A stretch of DNA of 64,000 nt, taken from the NCBI RefSeq assembly GCF_021032705.1, contig NZ_JAHVXI010000001.1, forward strand, positions 682,001 through 746,000. The letters run 5' to 3'. Below the pieces are notes generated by a model that was not told the origin of the DNA, did no database searches, and worked only from the letters and a program-made list of their open reading frames with translations. Both the position numbers and the translations under genes were made by a program. This document shows, piece after piece, positions 9,667 through 18,200 of this stretch; positions within the stretch are counted from its first letter, which is position 1; each line of letters opens with the position of its first letter. This DNA comes from Psychroserpens luteolus. Lineage in GTDB: Bacteria; Bacteroidota; Bacteroidia; Flavobacteriales; Flavobacteriaceae.

Positions 9667-9722
9667 TAGATTTGGGGCAAAAAAGTTCATTCGGTTAAAA
9701 TTTATGATAGATTTGGGGCAAA
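9667..9722 (+). repeat. 15-bp direct repeat pair, spacing 41 bp
   Basis: The string TAGATTTGGGGCAAA occurs exactly at 9667-9681 and again at 9708-9722. The G4 run is unusual in this AT-rich gap. No function can be assigned; it may be a slippage or duplication product or a pair of binding sites. Confidence 0.6.
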
Positions 9723-9908
9723 TCATAAATGTTAGTAAATAGTAAATTTGGTTGTTTCGATTTGGTTCTGCTAATATGAAACTTATTTTCAATTAATCAG
9801 TTAAAACGCCTAATAAATCGATGAAATACATGTTTTTTTAACATTTATCTGTCGTAAAATAGAATTTTCCTACAATTAGCATTGTTCTTTTTTATTTAAT
9901 AATAAAAA

Positions 9909-9930
9909 AAGCCACTTAAAAAAGTGGCTT
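9909..9930 (-). terminator. Intrinsic terminator of the scoA-scoB operon
   Basis: Stem AAGCCACTT / AAGTGGCTT with a 4-nt loop. On the minus strand it is followed by a T run (complement of A9904-A9910). It lies 25 bp past the scoB stop. Confidence 0.85.
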
Positions 9931-9954
9931 CATGTTTTTATAGAACTCTTCTTT

Positions 9955-10608
9955 TTATAAATTCATTTCGGGAATGTCGTCTTCAATAATTAAGGTTCCC
10001 TCTGTTGCATTTTTTATATCATCTACAGAAACTCCTGGAGCACGTTCCAAAAGTTTAAATCCGTTAGCAGTTACTTCTAAAACTGCAAGATTAGTAACAA
10101 TCTTTTTTACGCAGCCTACACCAGTCAAAGGAAGAGAACATCGCTTTAATAATTTAGAAGCACCTGCTCTATTCGTATGCATCATAGCTACTATAATATT
10201 CTCTGCACTAGCTACTAGATCCATAGCTCCTCCCATGCCTTTAACCATTTTTCCAGGAATCTTCCAATTGGCAATATCGCCGTTTTCTGCTACTTCCATT
10301 GCACCTAGAATAGTTAAATCTACATGTTGTCCTCGTATCATCGAAAAGCTAGTAGCCGAATCAAAAAAACTAGCGCCTGGTAAGGTGGTAATTGTTTGCT
10401 TACCAGCATTAATTATGTCTGCGTCTTCTTCACCTTCAAAAGGAAATGGTCCCATTCCCAATACACCATTTTCACTTTGAAACTCAACTTCTATATCATC
10501 TCGCACATAGTTAGCCACTAATGTCGGGATACCAATACCAAGATTAACATAATACCCATCTTGAACTTCTTTCGCTATTCGTTTTGCGATTCCATTTTTA
10601 TCTAACAT
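9955..10608 (-). CDS. scoB: 3-oxoacid CoA-transferase subunit B
   Basis: A 217-residue family I CoA-transferase beta subunit. The catalytic glutamate lies in the motif SENGVLGMGP near residue 45, and glycine-rich text (GIGIPTLVANYV, KGMGGAMDL) matches the family. With subunit A it moves CoA from succinyl-CoA to acetoacetate or another 3-oxoacid, feeding ketone-body or branched-chain amino acid breakdown in the cytoplasm. It follows scoA with a 2-bp gap, so the two are cotranscribed, and a terminator closes the unit. The length is normal for the family. Confidence 0.93.
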   Translation of the reverse strand: MLDKNGIAKRIAKEVQDGYYVNLGIGIPTLVANYVRDDIEVEFQSENGVLGMGPFPFEGEEDADIINAGKQTITTLPGASFFDSATSFSMIRGQHVDLTILGAMEVAENGDIANWKIPGKMVKGMGGAMDLVASAENIIVAMMHTNRAGASKLLKRCSLPLTGVGCVKKIVTNLAVLEVTANGFKLLERAPGVSVDDIKNATEGTLIIEDDIPEMNL

Positions 10609-10610
10609 AA

Positions 10611-11312
10611 TTAATCTCTTTGTCTAACAGTTCGTTGTTCGATTCTTTTTTCATAACGTTCTCCTTGAAAGATACGCTTAACAAAAATGCCTGGAATATG
10701 AATTTGGTTTGGATCTAATGTTCCAACCGGAACTAGTTCTTCAACTTCGGCAACAGTTATTTTTGCCGCACCGCACATATTAGGATTAAAGTTTCTAGCA
10801 GTTCCTTTAAAAATGAGGTTTCCTGCTTCATCTCCTTTCCATGCTTTCACAAAAGCGAAGTCTGCCTTAAAAGCATACTCTAACACATACATTTTCCCAT
10901 CAAACTCTCTGGTTTCTTTACCTTCAGCAACTTCAGTTCCATAGCCTGCAGGAGTATATACAGCCGGGAAACCCGCTTGTGCAGCTCTACAACGTTCGGC
11001 CAAAGTGCCCTGCGGAATCAACTCGACCTCTAATTCTCCAGACAACATCTGTCTTTCAAACTCGTCGTTTTCTCCAACATATGAAGACGTCATTTTATCT
11101 ATTTGCTTGCCCTGTAATAATAAGCCCAAACCAAAATCATCTACGCCTGCATTATTAGAAATACATTTTAAGCCTTTGACGCCTAAACGCACCAGTTCGG
11201 CAATAGAATTTTCAGGAATTCCTGATAATCCAAAGCCGCCAAACATAAATGTCATATTATCTGCAACACCTTTAAGTGCCTCTTGGACATTAGCTACTTT
11301 TTTACTAATCAT
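10611..11312 (-). CDS. scoA: 3-oxoacid CoA-transferase subunit A
   Basis: A 233-residue alpha subunit of a family I CoA-transferase. The N-terminal text [11 protein letters not shown] and the later [12 protein letters not shown] are typical of the CoA-binding subunit, and the length fits. It is the first gene of a two-gene operon with scoB. The ATG at 11312 has no better in-frame alternative. It forms the heterotetramer with ScoB that activates acetoacetate using succinyl-CoA. Confidence 0.93.
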   Translation of the reverse strand: MISKKVANVQEALKGVADNMTFMFGGFGLSGIPENSIAELVRLGVKGLKCISNNAGVDDFGLGLLLQGKQIDKMTSSYVGENDEFERQMLSGELEVELIPQGTLAERCRAAQAGFPAVYTPAGYGTEVAEGKETREFDGKMYVLEYAFKADFAFVKAWKGDEAGNLIFKGTARNFNPNMCGAAKITVAEVEELVPVGTLDPNQIHIPGIFVKRIFQGERYEKRIEQRTVRQRD

Positions 11313-11350
11313 TTGTCTTTAATTTAGCATTGGAAAATTACGAAATAAAA

Positions 11351-11374
11351 AAGCCATTCAAAAATGAATGGCTT
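11351..11374 (-). terminator. Intrinsic terminator after the PBP1A gene
   Basis: Ten-bp stem AAGCCATTCA / TGAATGGCTT with a 4-nt loop, followed on the minus strand by a T run. It lies 25 bp beyond the PBP1A stop at 11399 and upstream of scoA. Confidence 0.85.
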
Positions 11375-11398
11375 GCGATTTTATAATAAAATAAAGCT

Positions 11399-13756
11399 TT
11401 AAAAATCGAGTACATCATCAAGTTCATCTGAAGGATCTGTACCTTCTCCATCGTTACCCTTCCACTTACTACAATCTACTTCAATAGAAAGGTTCGCAGG
11501 TTTTTCAAAATTATCTTTTGAAATCCCTAGTTCTTCATCTGCATAACATGCCTTCATGTACAATGCCCAGATTGGTAAGGCCATAGAAGCTCCTTGTCCA
11601 TACGCAATTGTTTTAAAGTGTGCAGCTCTATCTTCGGCACCTACCCATACACCTGTAACTAGGTTTGGAACCATTCCCATAAACCAGCCATCACTTTGAT
11701 TTTGTGTTGTCCCTGTTTTACCTGCTATTGGGTTATTCAATTCGTATGGGTATCCAGTAATAATTTCTTTGTATAATGCTTGACTCGCTCTCCAACTGCC
11801 TCTTAATCTACTTCCTGAACCAGACTCTACAACACCTTGCATTAAATTAACGGTTGTATAAGCTACTTCGGCACTCAAAACATCTTTGGTCTCTGGAGTG
11901 AATTGATATAACACTGTTCCGTTTTTGTCTTCAATTCGTGTGACCATAACAGGTTTGTTATAAACACCTTTATTCGCAAACGTAGAATATGCTGCCACCA
12001 TTTCATAAACACTAATATCTGGTGTGCCCAATGCTATTGCAGGTACGGGAGGTATATCAGAATCAACCCCTAAGTTTCTGGCCATATCAATTACGGGTTC
12101 TGGCCCAACTTTATCCATTAAACGTGCGGTTGCTGTATTAACCGAATTAGCTAGAGCATCTTTTAATGTCAGAAAACCATCATATCGACCATCTGAGTTT
12201 TTTGCTGTCCACGGTTCTGGATTTCCATATTTATCAGCTTCAATAGTAATTTGTTGCCTTGGTATTGTATCACATGGTGATAAATGCAATTGATCAACTG
12301 CTGTTGCATACACAAAAGGTTTGAATGTTGAACCTACTTGACGTTTACCTAATTTTACATGATCATACTGAAAGTGTCTAAAATTCATACCACCAACCCA
12401 AGCTTTCACATGGCCTGTTTGAGGGTCCATAGACATCATTCCAGGTTGTAGGAAAGACTTATAATAACGCATAGAATCAATAGGTTTCATAACCGTATCT
12501 ATTTCGCTAGGCTTTCCGTCAATCCAAGCAAATACACTCATTTGTGTTGGTTTTTGAAAAGAGTCTCTAATTTCTTTTTCAGACTTACCATTTGCTTTCA
12601 TAACACGCCAACGCTCTGATCGTGTCATGCTTCGGTTCATTAAGTCTTTAATTTCGTTTTCATCAAGCTCTAAAAAGGGTGCTGTTTTATTACGCTTAGG
12701 TGTATTTTGATTGTCAAACTCTGCTTGCAACCTAGGCATATGGCGTGCTACAGCATCTTCTGCATATTTCTGCATACGCGAATCGATGGTCGTGTAAATT
12801 TTGAGTCCGTCGTTATACAAATTATACGTCTCGCCGTCTGGCTTTGGATTGTTTTTAATCCAGTCTTTCATAAACTTATCGAGATACGCTCTAAAATAAG
12901 TTGCTGTACCTTCGCGGTGTGTTTCTGGAGAAAAATTAAGATCTAGCTCTGTTGCTTGAAGACTATCTTTTTCTGTTTCTGAAATGTATTCATACTTATA
13001 CATTTGTGCTAAAACAACATTACGTCTGTTCTTTACGCCAACAGGATTACGAGATGGTATTGGATTGTACAATGATGAGTTTTTGAACATCCCAACTAAC
13101 ATAGCAGACTCTTTTAAATCGAGGTCTTTAGGTTCTTTTCCAAAGTAAATACGAGTTGCGCTTCTAATCCCGTCGGCATTATTTCCGAAGTCATAAATAT
13201 TGAAGTACATCGCAATAATTTCCTCTTTAGTATATTGACGTTCTAAACGAATGGCAATAACCCACTCTTTTATTTTTTGAGTAACAGCTTCAAATAAATT
13301 TTTTGAACGTACACCAACAAATAATTGTCTTGCTAATTGTTGAGAGATAGTACTTGCGCCTCCTTTTCGGCTCAAGTAAGCAAAAGCTCTTAAAGTTCCT
13401 CTAAAATCAATACCAGCATGCTCATAATACCTAATGTCTTCGGTAGCTACTAAAGCATCGACTAAGTTCTGAGGTAATTCATCATAATCAACAGGTGTTC
13501 TATTATCATCTAAGTAAAATTTACCTAAAGTTTTATCGTCAGAAGAAATAATCTCTGTCGCTAAAAATGTTTTAGGGTTTTCGAGAATCGTATGGTCTGG
13601 CATATCACCAAATGCGCCCCATGATGCTAGTAAGAACATTAAGAAGAATGCGAAAACGCCTCCTGCAAAAATCATCCAAAAACGTCTTACATATTTTGAA
13701 AAATCTTGAGCTGAGCTATTTGTAGCCTTCTTTTTTTTAGTCGTTTTTTTTGCCAT
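11399..13756 (-). CDS. Penicillin-binding protein 1A (bifunctional peptidoglycan synthase)
   Basis: A class A PBP of about 785 residues. A short Lys-rich cytoplasmic tail and one membrane anchor (about residues 28-50) are followed by a GT51 glycosyltransferase domain with EDIRYYEHAG (catalytic Glu) and GASTISQQLARQ. The transpeptidase domain has STFKPF (active-site Ser, SxxK), SVN and KTGTTQ. It polymerises and crosslinks peptidoglycan in the periplasm. A TTG at 13762 would add two residues, but the ATG at 13756 giving MAKKTTKKK is the likelier start. It is 2 bp after the gldH stop, so ricT-like, gldH and this gene form one operon. Confidence 0.93.
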   Translation of the reverse strand: MAKKTTKKKKATNSSAQDFSKYVRRFWMIFAGGVFAFFLMFLLASWGAFGDMPDHTILENPKTFLATEIISSDDKTLGKFYLDDNRTPVDYDELPQNLVDALVATEDIRYYEHAGIDFRGTLRAFAYLSRKGGASTISQQLARQLFVGVRSKNLFEAVTQKIKEWVIAIRLERQYTKEEIIAMYFNIYDFGNNADGIRSATRIYFGKEPKDLDLKESAMLVGMFKNSSLYNPIPSRNPVGVKNRRNVVLAQMYKYEYISETEKDSLQATELDLNFSPETHREGTATYFRAYLDKFMKDWIKNNPKPDGETYNLYNDGLKIYTTIDSRMQKYAEDAVARHMPRLQAEFDNQNTPKRNKTAPFLELDENEIKDLMNRSMTRSERWRVMKANGKSEKEIRDSFQKPTQMSVFAWIDGKPSEIDTVMKPIDSMRYYKSFLQPGMMSMDPQTGHVKAWVGGMNFRHFQYDHVKLGKRQVGSTFKPFVYATAVDQLHLSPCDTIPRQQITIEADKYGNPEPWTAKNSDGRYDGFLTLKDALANSVNTATARLMDKVGPEPVIDMARNLGVDSDIPPVPAIALGTPDISVYEMVAAYSTFANKGVYNKPVMVTRIEDKNGTVLYQFTPETKDVLSAEVAYTTVNLMQGVVESGSGSRLRGSWRASQALYKEIITGYPYELNNPIAGKTGTTQNQSDGWFMGMVPNLVTGVWVGAEDRAAHFKTIAYGQGASMALPIWALYMKACYADEELGISKDNFEKPANLSIEVDCSKWKGNDGEGTDPSDELDDVLDF

Positions 13757-13758
13757 AA

Positions 13759-14262
13759 TCAATTTGTTTTTGAATGCTCTATTCTAAAACCTATATCTGT
13801 AATCCCTTCTAATTTGTCGATGCCGTCAACACTTCCATTTTGTCTCATGGCGTGTTGTATATTGATTGTATATTCTCCTAATTCGTCAAAAACAAAAGGG
13901 TCATCATAACCTTTATACCACAATTTATTTTCTTTAACATCGGTAAAACCTGTTCCTAAAAACGTACCATCGGGATTTGCCATATCATACTCTAGAGTAT
14001 CTTTTAAGGTTTTTCCGTTTGGGTAATTAAGCTCGATTATGAGAAATAAATTACTGTATTTGTAATCTTCGGTGTTTCTCAAATTAACGAATAAATTATA
14101 GTTGTTTATTGAATCTGGAGGTGTGACCTTAAATTCAATCAAATTATTCTTATCCCATTGATCAGGAACAGATTTGTATTCGTCAAACACTTGACTAGAG
14201 TCACAAGAGATTGTAATGACTCCTAATAATAAACAAATGAACCAATACTTATTTTTTTGCAT
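13759..14262 (-). CDS. gldH: Gliding motility lipoprotein GldH
   Basis: A 167-residue lipoprotein. The start at 14262 puts a hydrophobic signal directly before the lipobox VITISC; the longer open frame (to 14340) would lie inside the upstream gene. The mature part (SSQVFDEYKSVPDQW, later DVKENKLWYKGYDD) and the neighbours (a PSP1/RicT-like gene upstream, PBP1A downstream) fit GldH of Flavobacteriaceae. GldH is required for gliding and is linked to the stability of other T9SS/gliding lipoproteins. It overlaps the end of the upstream gene by 14 bp, consistent with translational coupling. Confidence 0.85.
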   Translation of the reverse strand: MQKNKYWFICLLLGVITISCDSSQVFDEYKSVPDQWDKNNLIEFKVTPPDSINNYNLFVNLRNTEDYKYSNLFLIIELNYPNGKTLKDTLEYDMANPDGTFLGTGFTDVKENKLWYKGYDDPFVFDELGEYTINIQHAMRQNGSVDGIDKLEGITDIGFRIEHSKTN

Positions 14263-15424
14263 TGTTATTATTCGATTTATGACGTCGTCTTTGTTTCCCT
14301 TTATTATTTCTACGTTTGTTTTTACGTTTTGGATTATCAAAACGCGTTAAACTATCTTGACCAACAACGTTTTCAAACTCTGTTTTAGTATCTTCAATTA
14401 GTTCTGAAGCGTATTCTTCTAGACTAGCTACTTTTTCTTTCCGCTTGTTTTTTTCTATAATTTCATTGGCTTGGGTTGTGGTTAGTTTATGCCAATTCAT
14501 CCATTCACCTTCATAAGCATACCACATATGTCCTTTGAAAATATCTGTTTTTTGACAAACAGCTTTTCCTTTCTCTGTATATAATCTTGTTTCGGTTTTA
14601 GGAAATGCTTTTAAAGCATCTAAATACGCATCGAGCTCGTAATTTAAGCAGCATTTTAATTTTCCACATTGGCCTGCAAGCTTCAATGGGTTTAAAGACA
14701 ATTGTTGATATCGTGCGGCAGAGGTACTTACCGATCTAAAATCGGTCAACCAAGTTGAACAACATAATTCTCTTCCACAAGAACCAATACCACCTAATCG
14801 TGCAGCTTCTTGACGAAAGCCAACTTGTTTCATTTCGATACGTGTTCTAAATTCGCGAGCAAATACTTTGATGAGTTCTCTGAAATCTACACGTTCTTCT
14901 GCCGTATAGTAGAATGTCGCTTTACTTGCATCGCCTTGGTATTCGATGTCTGAGATTTTCATCTGAAGTTTTAAATCAATTGCAAATTGTCTTGCTTTGA
15001 CTTTCATTGGTTCTTCTTTATCTCGTGCTGAAGACCAAATGTCGATATCTTTCTGACTAGCCTTGCGATAAATTTTTAAGACATTTTCTTCGTCGTCGAT
15101 ATTGATTTTTTTACGCTTCATCTGCACCCTCACCAACTCTCCAGTAAGTGTCACCATGCCAATATCATGACCAGATTTGGCTTGTGTGGCTACAATATCT
15201 CCTATGCTTAGTGTAAGGTTTTCGGTATTTCTATAGTATTGTTTACGTCCGTTTTTAAAACGAACTTCAATCCCTTTAAAGGGTTCTTGTCCTTGTGGTA
15301 ACGACATATTGGCTAACCAATCAAAAACAGTAAGTTTATTACAGCTATCGGTGCCGCAGGTCCCATTGTTTTTGCATCCTTTTGGTTGTCCATCCTTTCC
15401 AGTTGAGCAACTGTTACAACTCAT
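14249..15424 (-). CDS. PSP1 domain protein, RicT/YaaT-like
   Basis: A 391-residue protein. The N-terminus is Cys-rich (SCNSCSTGKDGQPKGC ...). The central PSP1 domain carries the paired Cys motifs GSCGRELCCS and CGKLKCCLNYE seen in RicT (YaaT), which in Bacillus binds Fe-S clusters with RicA/RicF and affects RNase Y-dependent mRNA maturation. The tail is very basic (KRKNKRRNNKGKQRRRHK), which could bind RNA. It is first in an operon with gldH and PBP1A. The PSP1 assignment is firm; the role in this lineage is inferred. Confidence 0.85.
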   Translation of the reverse strand: MSCNSCSTGKDGQPKGCKNNGTCGTDSCNKLTVFDWLANMSLPQGQEPFKGIEVRFKNGRKQYYRNTENLTLSIGDIVATQAKSGHDIGMVTLTGELVRVQMKRKKINIDDEENVLKIYRKASQKDIDIWSSARDKEEPMKVKARQFAIDLKLQMKISDIEYQGDASKATFYYTAEERVDFRELIKVFAREFRTRIEMKQVGFRQEAARLGGIGSCGRELCCSTWLTDFRSVSTSAARYQQLSLNPLKLAGQCGKLKCCLNYELDAYLDALKAFPKTETRLYTEKGKAVCQKTDIFKGHMWYAYEGEWMNWHKLTTTQANEIIEKNKRKEKVASLEEYASELIEDTKTEFENVVGQDSLTRFDNPKRKNKRRNNKGKQRRRHKSNNNNAKK

Positions 15425-15567
15425 GAAATTTTATATATAATTCGGCAACTTAGATAGTTGCCGAATGACGATTAGTATTTATTTTCAAATGTAAAGATAC
15501 TATTATTTATTAAGTAAAATAAATGAGCTTCTAAGTCTTAAACTTATACTAATTAAGGCTATATGAC

Positions 15568-16632
15568 TTATTTAGAAAATGAGTCAAAAATATTTCTCAA
15601 ATCCTTTTTATAAGGTAAATGATCTGCACGTCCTTTTTTAAAGATATCGTTACTATTTCCTTGACCTTTTCGTAATGCTTTTTGTTCTTCATAAGGTAAT
15701 CTATTGACTTCCATACAAGATGTAGAACAACAGTTTTCCATTTTTTCCTTACATGCATCACACTGAATAAATAGTAAATGACAAGCTTCATTAGCACAAT
15801 TGGTATGAAGATCGGCAGGTTCACCACATTGGTGACAGTTGGCAATGACATGATCACTAATACGTTCTGAGCGTCTTTGATCAAACACAAAGTTTTTGCC
15901 TAGAAATTTATTCTCTAAATCATTAGCTTCTACTTGCCTCACATAGTTGATAATACCACCTTCTAATTGAAACACATTTTTGAACCCTTTATGTTTGTAG
16001 TAGGCACTAGCCTTTTCACAACGAATTCCGCCAGTACAATACATCACAAGATTTTTATCTTCTTTATGTTCTTTTAAATCTTCTTCTATGAGATCTAACG
16101 ATTCTCTAAACGTATCTACGTCTGGTGTTACTGCATTTTTAAAATGACCAATCTCACTTTCATAATGATTTCGCATATCAACCAAAACAGTATTTGGATC
16201 TTCGATAAGTTCGTTGAATTTTTTGGCACCTACATGAACGCCTTTATTGGTGACATCAAAAGTGTCGTCATTTAAACCATCAGCTACAATTTTTTTACGC
16301 ACTTTGACTTTCAGTTTTAAAAAGGCAAAATTATCATGCTCAACAGCAATATTTAATCTTACATTTTCTAAAAAGGTAATCGTGTCTAAGTGGTTTTTAA
16401 AGGTTTCAAAGTTTTCTGCAGGAACAGATAATTGCGCGTTGATTCCTTCATGAGCGACATAAATACGGCCTAAGACCTCTTGTTCGTCCCAAGCTAAAAA
16501 TAGGTGGTTTCTAAAAATTTCGGTGTTGCCAATTTTGGCGTACTTGTAGAAAGAGATGGTCAAGCGTTCTTTTCCTGCTTGTTCGATAAGTTCTGCTCTT
16601 TCTTTAGCACTTAAGTTATTGTACAGTTGCAT
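15568..16632 (-). CDS. trhO: tRNA uridine(34) hydroxylase, rhodanese family
   Basis: A 354-residue protein of the TrhO/YceA family, which makes 5-hydroxyuridine at the tRNA wobble position with oxygen. An N-terminal acylphosphatase-like UPF0176 region (AHEGINAQLS) is followed by a rhodanese domain with VMYCTGGIRCEKAS, whose second Cys is the active residue. A C-terminal Cys-rich segment (CHQCGEPADLHTNC ... CDACKEKMENCC) probably binds zinc. The length is typical of the long form. It appears to be a single-gene transcript, with the strong terminator at 16716-16740 isolating it from the region upstream. Confidence 0.9.
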   Translation of the reverse strand: MQLYNNLSAKERAELIEQAGKERLTISFYKYAKIGNTEIFRNHLFLAWDEQEVLGRIYVAHEGINAQLSVPAENFETFKNHLDTITFLENVRLNIAVEHDNFAFLKLKVKVRKKIVADGLNDDTFDVTNKGVHVGAKKFNELIEDPNTVLVDMRNHYESEIGHFKNAVTPDVDTFRESLDLIEEDLKEHKEDKNLVMYCTGGIRCEKASAYYKHKGFKNVFQLEGGIINYVRQVEANDLENKFLGKNFVFDQRRSERISDHVIANCHQCGEPADLHTNCANEACHLLFIQCDACKEKMENCCSTSCMEVNRLPYEEQKALRKGQGNSNDIFKKGRADHLPYKKDLRNIFDSFSK

Positions 16633-16715
16633 GCTATACTAATTTTAAGGTTAAAGATTGATTTAAGTTGCAAAGGTATTATTTTTAGTAGAAAAACAAA
16701 TAAACAGCATAAAAA

Positions 16716-16740
16716 AGCCCTTTAGTTTGACTAAAGGGCT
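16716..16740. terminator. Strong bidirectional terminator upstream of trhO
   Basis: Eleven-bp perfect stem AGCCCTTTAGT / ACTAAAGGGCT with a 3-nt loop, A6 before and T6 after. It lies upstream, not downstream, of trhO, so on the minus strand it must end a transcript arising between here and recA. The only candidate is the short unit starting near 16965. Confidence 0.9.
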
Positions 16741-16751
16741 TTTTTGAGGAC

Positions 16752-16803
16752 TAACTCGTTATTAATATTTTTAAAATGTTCATCTTAAAAATAATACGAG
16801 TTA
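16752..16803 (-). other. Long imperfect hairpin after the 30-codon ORF
   Basis: Arms TAACTCGT (16752-16759) and TATTTTTAA (16766-16774) pair with TTAAAAATA (16785-16793) and ACGAGTTA (16796-16803), giving about 17 base pairs interrupted by an asymmetric internal loop. The right arm contains the TAA stop of the small ORF. The terminator follows directly, so in the minus-strand RNA this is a stable 3' structure. Confidence 0.6.
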
Positions 16804-16893
16804 ACCTCCATCGGCTTTACAGTTACTGTTTACTGTTACAGCTCCTGAAACACCTAATGTCTTGTTAAAAATAATTTTTCTAAAAAATCTCAT
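16801..16893 (-). CDS. Candidate 30-residue small protein in a short terminated transcript
   Basis: ATG at 16893 to TAA at 16803-16801, preceded by AGAGGG, a fair ribosome binding site for this phylum. The peptide has a basic, aromatic start (MRFFRKIIFNKT), then a small-residue stretch (LGVSGAVTVNSN), one Cys and a KADGG end. It sits between an ECF-type promoter (16970-16996) and a strong terminator, which supports a real transcript. It has no recognisable family. It could be a small membrane or signalling peptide, a peptide precursor, or a chance frame inside a regulatory RNA. Confidence 0.45.
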   Translation of the reverse strand: MRFFRKIIFNKTLGVSGAVTVNSNCKADGG

Positions 16894-16969
16894 CCCTCTG
16901 TAAGAATTGAATTTAGGATAAGCCAGTTAAGGCTTGGTTATCATAGCAAGATTTCCCAATCTCAATTAG

Positions 16970-16996
16970 TAGATGCAAAAAGTTAAAAAAGGTTGC
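16970..16996 (-). promoter_or_regulatory. ECF-sigma-type promoter (left member of the recA-flanking pair)
   Basis: Minus strand: GCAACC (16996-16991), a 14-nt spacer, then GCATCTA (16976-16970). An AAC-containing -35 and a short -10 at this spacing are the usual ECF layout. Aligned with the plus-strand site at 18140-18166 over 41 positions (16999-16959 against 18137-18177), 33 match without gaps, including an identical GACGCAACCTTTT start. Transcription would run left toward the terminator at 16716-16740. Confidence 0.65.
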
Positions 16997-17079
16997 GTCA
17001 TAACCCTAAAAAAAATTAAAAGTTGTTGTATTTTAGCTATCCGCTTCAAACAAGTATTCAATTAAAAATATTCAGATCG

Positions 17080-18078
17080 ATGAGCAGTGAAAAAGACGCA
17101 AAATTAAAAGCATTAAAACTAACTTTAGACAAACTAGACAAGGCCTACGGAAAAGGAACCGTTATGAAAATGAGCGACCAAGCAGTCGTTGATGTAGATG
17201 CGATTTCTTCGGGATCTTTAGGACTAGATATCGCTTTAGGCGTTGGTGGTTATCCTAGAGGAAGAGTGATAGAAATATATGGTCCAGAATCATCTGGTAA
17301 AACCACATTAACCTTACATGCTATTGCCGAAGCTCAAAAAGCTGGAGGTATAGCTGCCTTTATTGATGCAGAGCACGCCTTTGATAGAACATATGCTGAG
17401 AATTTAAATGTAGATATCGATAACCTCATCATATCTCAACCAGATAATGGCGAGCAAGCTTTGGAGATTGCAGATAATCTGATTCGTTCAGGAGCGATTG
17501 ACATTGTAGTGATTGATTCGGTTGCTGCATTAACACCTAAAAGTGAAATTGAAGGTGAAATGGGAGACTCTAAAATGGGGTTGCATGCACGTTTAATGTC
17601 TCAAGCACTTAGAAAATTAACCGGTTCCATAAGTAAAACTAATTGTACCGTTATTTTCATTAATCAATTGCGTGAAAAAATTGGTGTGATGTTCGGAAAC
17701 CCCGAAACGACCACTGGAGGAAATGCGCTTAAATTTTATGCTTCGGTTAGATTAGATATTAGACGATCTACACAGATAAAAGAGTCTGATGGTAATGTTG
17801 CAGGAAACAAAACAAGAGTAAAAGTGGTGAAAAATAAAGTAGCTCCTCCTTTTAAAATGTGTGAGTTCGATATTATGTATGGCGAAGGTATTTCTAAAGT
17901 AGGTGAAATATTAGATATTGCTGTAGAACTTGAAATCATTAAAAAAAGCGGCTCATGGTTTAGCTATGGTGACACCAAGTTAGGTCAAGGTAGAGATGCC
18001 GTTAAAGCATTAATCAAAGATAATCCAGAATTGATGGAAGAACTTGAAGAAAAAGTTCGAGAAAGCATTAATTCTTAA
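17080..18078 (+). CDS. recA: Recombinase RecA
   Basis: A 332-residue RecA, the strand-exchange ATPase of homologous recombination and the SOS response. Walker A is GPESSGKT at residues 68-75; [19 protein letters not shown], the L2-loop text ([19 protein letters not shown]) and [11 protein letters not shown] are all present. The open frame continues upstream to 17023, but the family starts near [10 protein letters not shown], so the ATG at 17080 is chosen. It is followed by its own terminator and flanked on both sides by outward-pointing ECF-type promoters. I saw no LexA-type site that I could support. Confidence 0.97.
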   Translation: MSSEKDAKLKALKLTLDKLDKAYGKGTVMKMSDQAVVDVDAISSGSLGLDIALGVGGYPRGRVIEIYGPESSGKTTLTLHAIAEAQKAGGIAAFIDAEHAFDRTYAENLNVDIDNLIISQPDNGEQALEIADNLIRSGAIDIVVIDSVAALTPKSEIEGEMGDSKMGLHARLMSQALRKLTGSISKTNCTVIFINQLREKIGVMFGNPETTTGGNALKFYASVRLDIRRSTQIKESDGNVAGNKTRVKVVKNKVAPPFKMCEFDIMYGEGISKVGEILDIAVELEIIKKSGSWFSYGDTKLGQGRDAVKALIKDNPELMEELEEKVRESINS

Positions 18079-18101
18079 GTCGAAAGACTAACATAATATA
18101 A

Positions 18102-18126
18102 AAAAATCCCTCTTTTTGGGATTTTT
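18102..18126 (+). terminator. Intrinsic terminator of recA
   Basis: Stem AAAAATCCC / GGGATTTTT with a 7-nt loop, followed by further T residues, 23 bp after the recA stop. It separates recA from the ECF-type promoter at 18140. Confidence 0.85.
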
Positions 18127-18139
18127 TTTGTTTTTAGAC

Positions 18140-18166
18140 GCAACCTTTTGTTATGTTGTGCATCTA
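18140..18166 (+). promoter_or_regulatory. ECF-sigma-type promoter of the lipoprotein-sigma-barrel operon
   Basis: GCAACC (18140-18145), a 14-nt spacer, GCATCTA (18160-18166), then ATAATAGAAAT. Same -35, spacing and -10 as the minus-strand site at 16970-16996. The next genes are a lipoprotein and an ECF sigma factor, so autoregulation is the simplest reading. Inferred from sequence only. Confidence 0.65.
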
Positions 18167-18200
18167 ATAATAGAAATCGATACGTATTTCTAAATTTTAA

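Larger units (their letters stand above)
9568..9954. other. 387-bp gap without a supported gene
   Basis: AT-rich sequence between the ABC gene and scoB. It holds a 15-bp direct repeat (9667-9681 and 9708-9722) and the scoB terminator (9909-9930). A 76-codon minus-strand frame (9562-9792) has no recognisable family, signal or start context, and I do not call it a gene. Confidence 0.6.

Noticed and set aside
9562-9792. 76-codon minus-strand frame in the gap before scoB
   Set aside because: No family, signal or start context recognised; it runs through the direct repeats and overlaps the end of the ABC gene. Treated as chance.
9974-10480. 168-codon plus-strand frame
   Set aside because: Antisense to scoB, which has full family motifs; composition is that of a shadow frame.
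16633-17079. tRNA, tmRNA or known riboswitch in the gap before recA
   Set aside because: No cloverleaf, tag-peptide region or recognised aptamer pattern; the ECF-type promoter, small ORF and hairpins explain the structure better.
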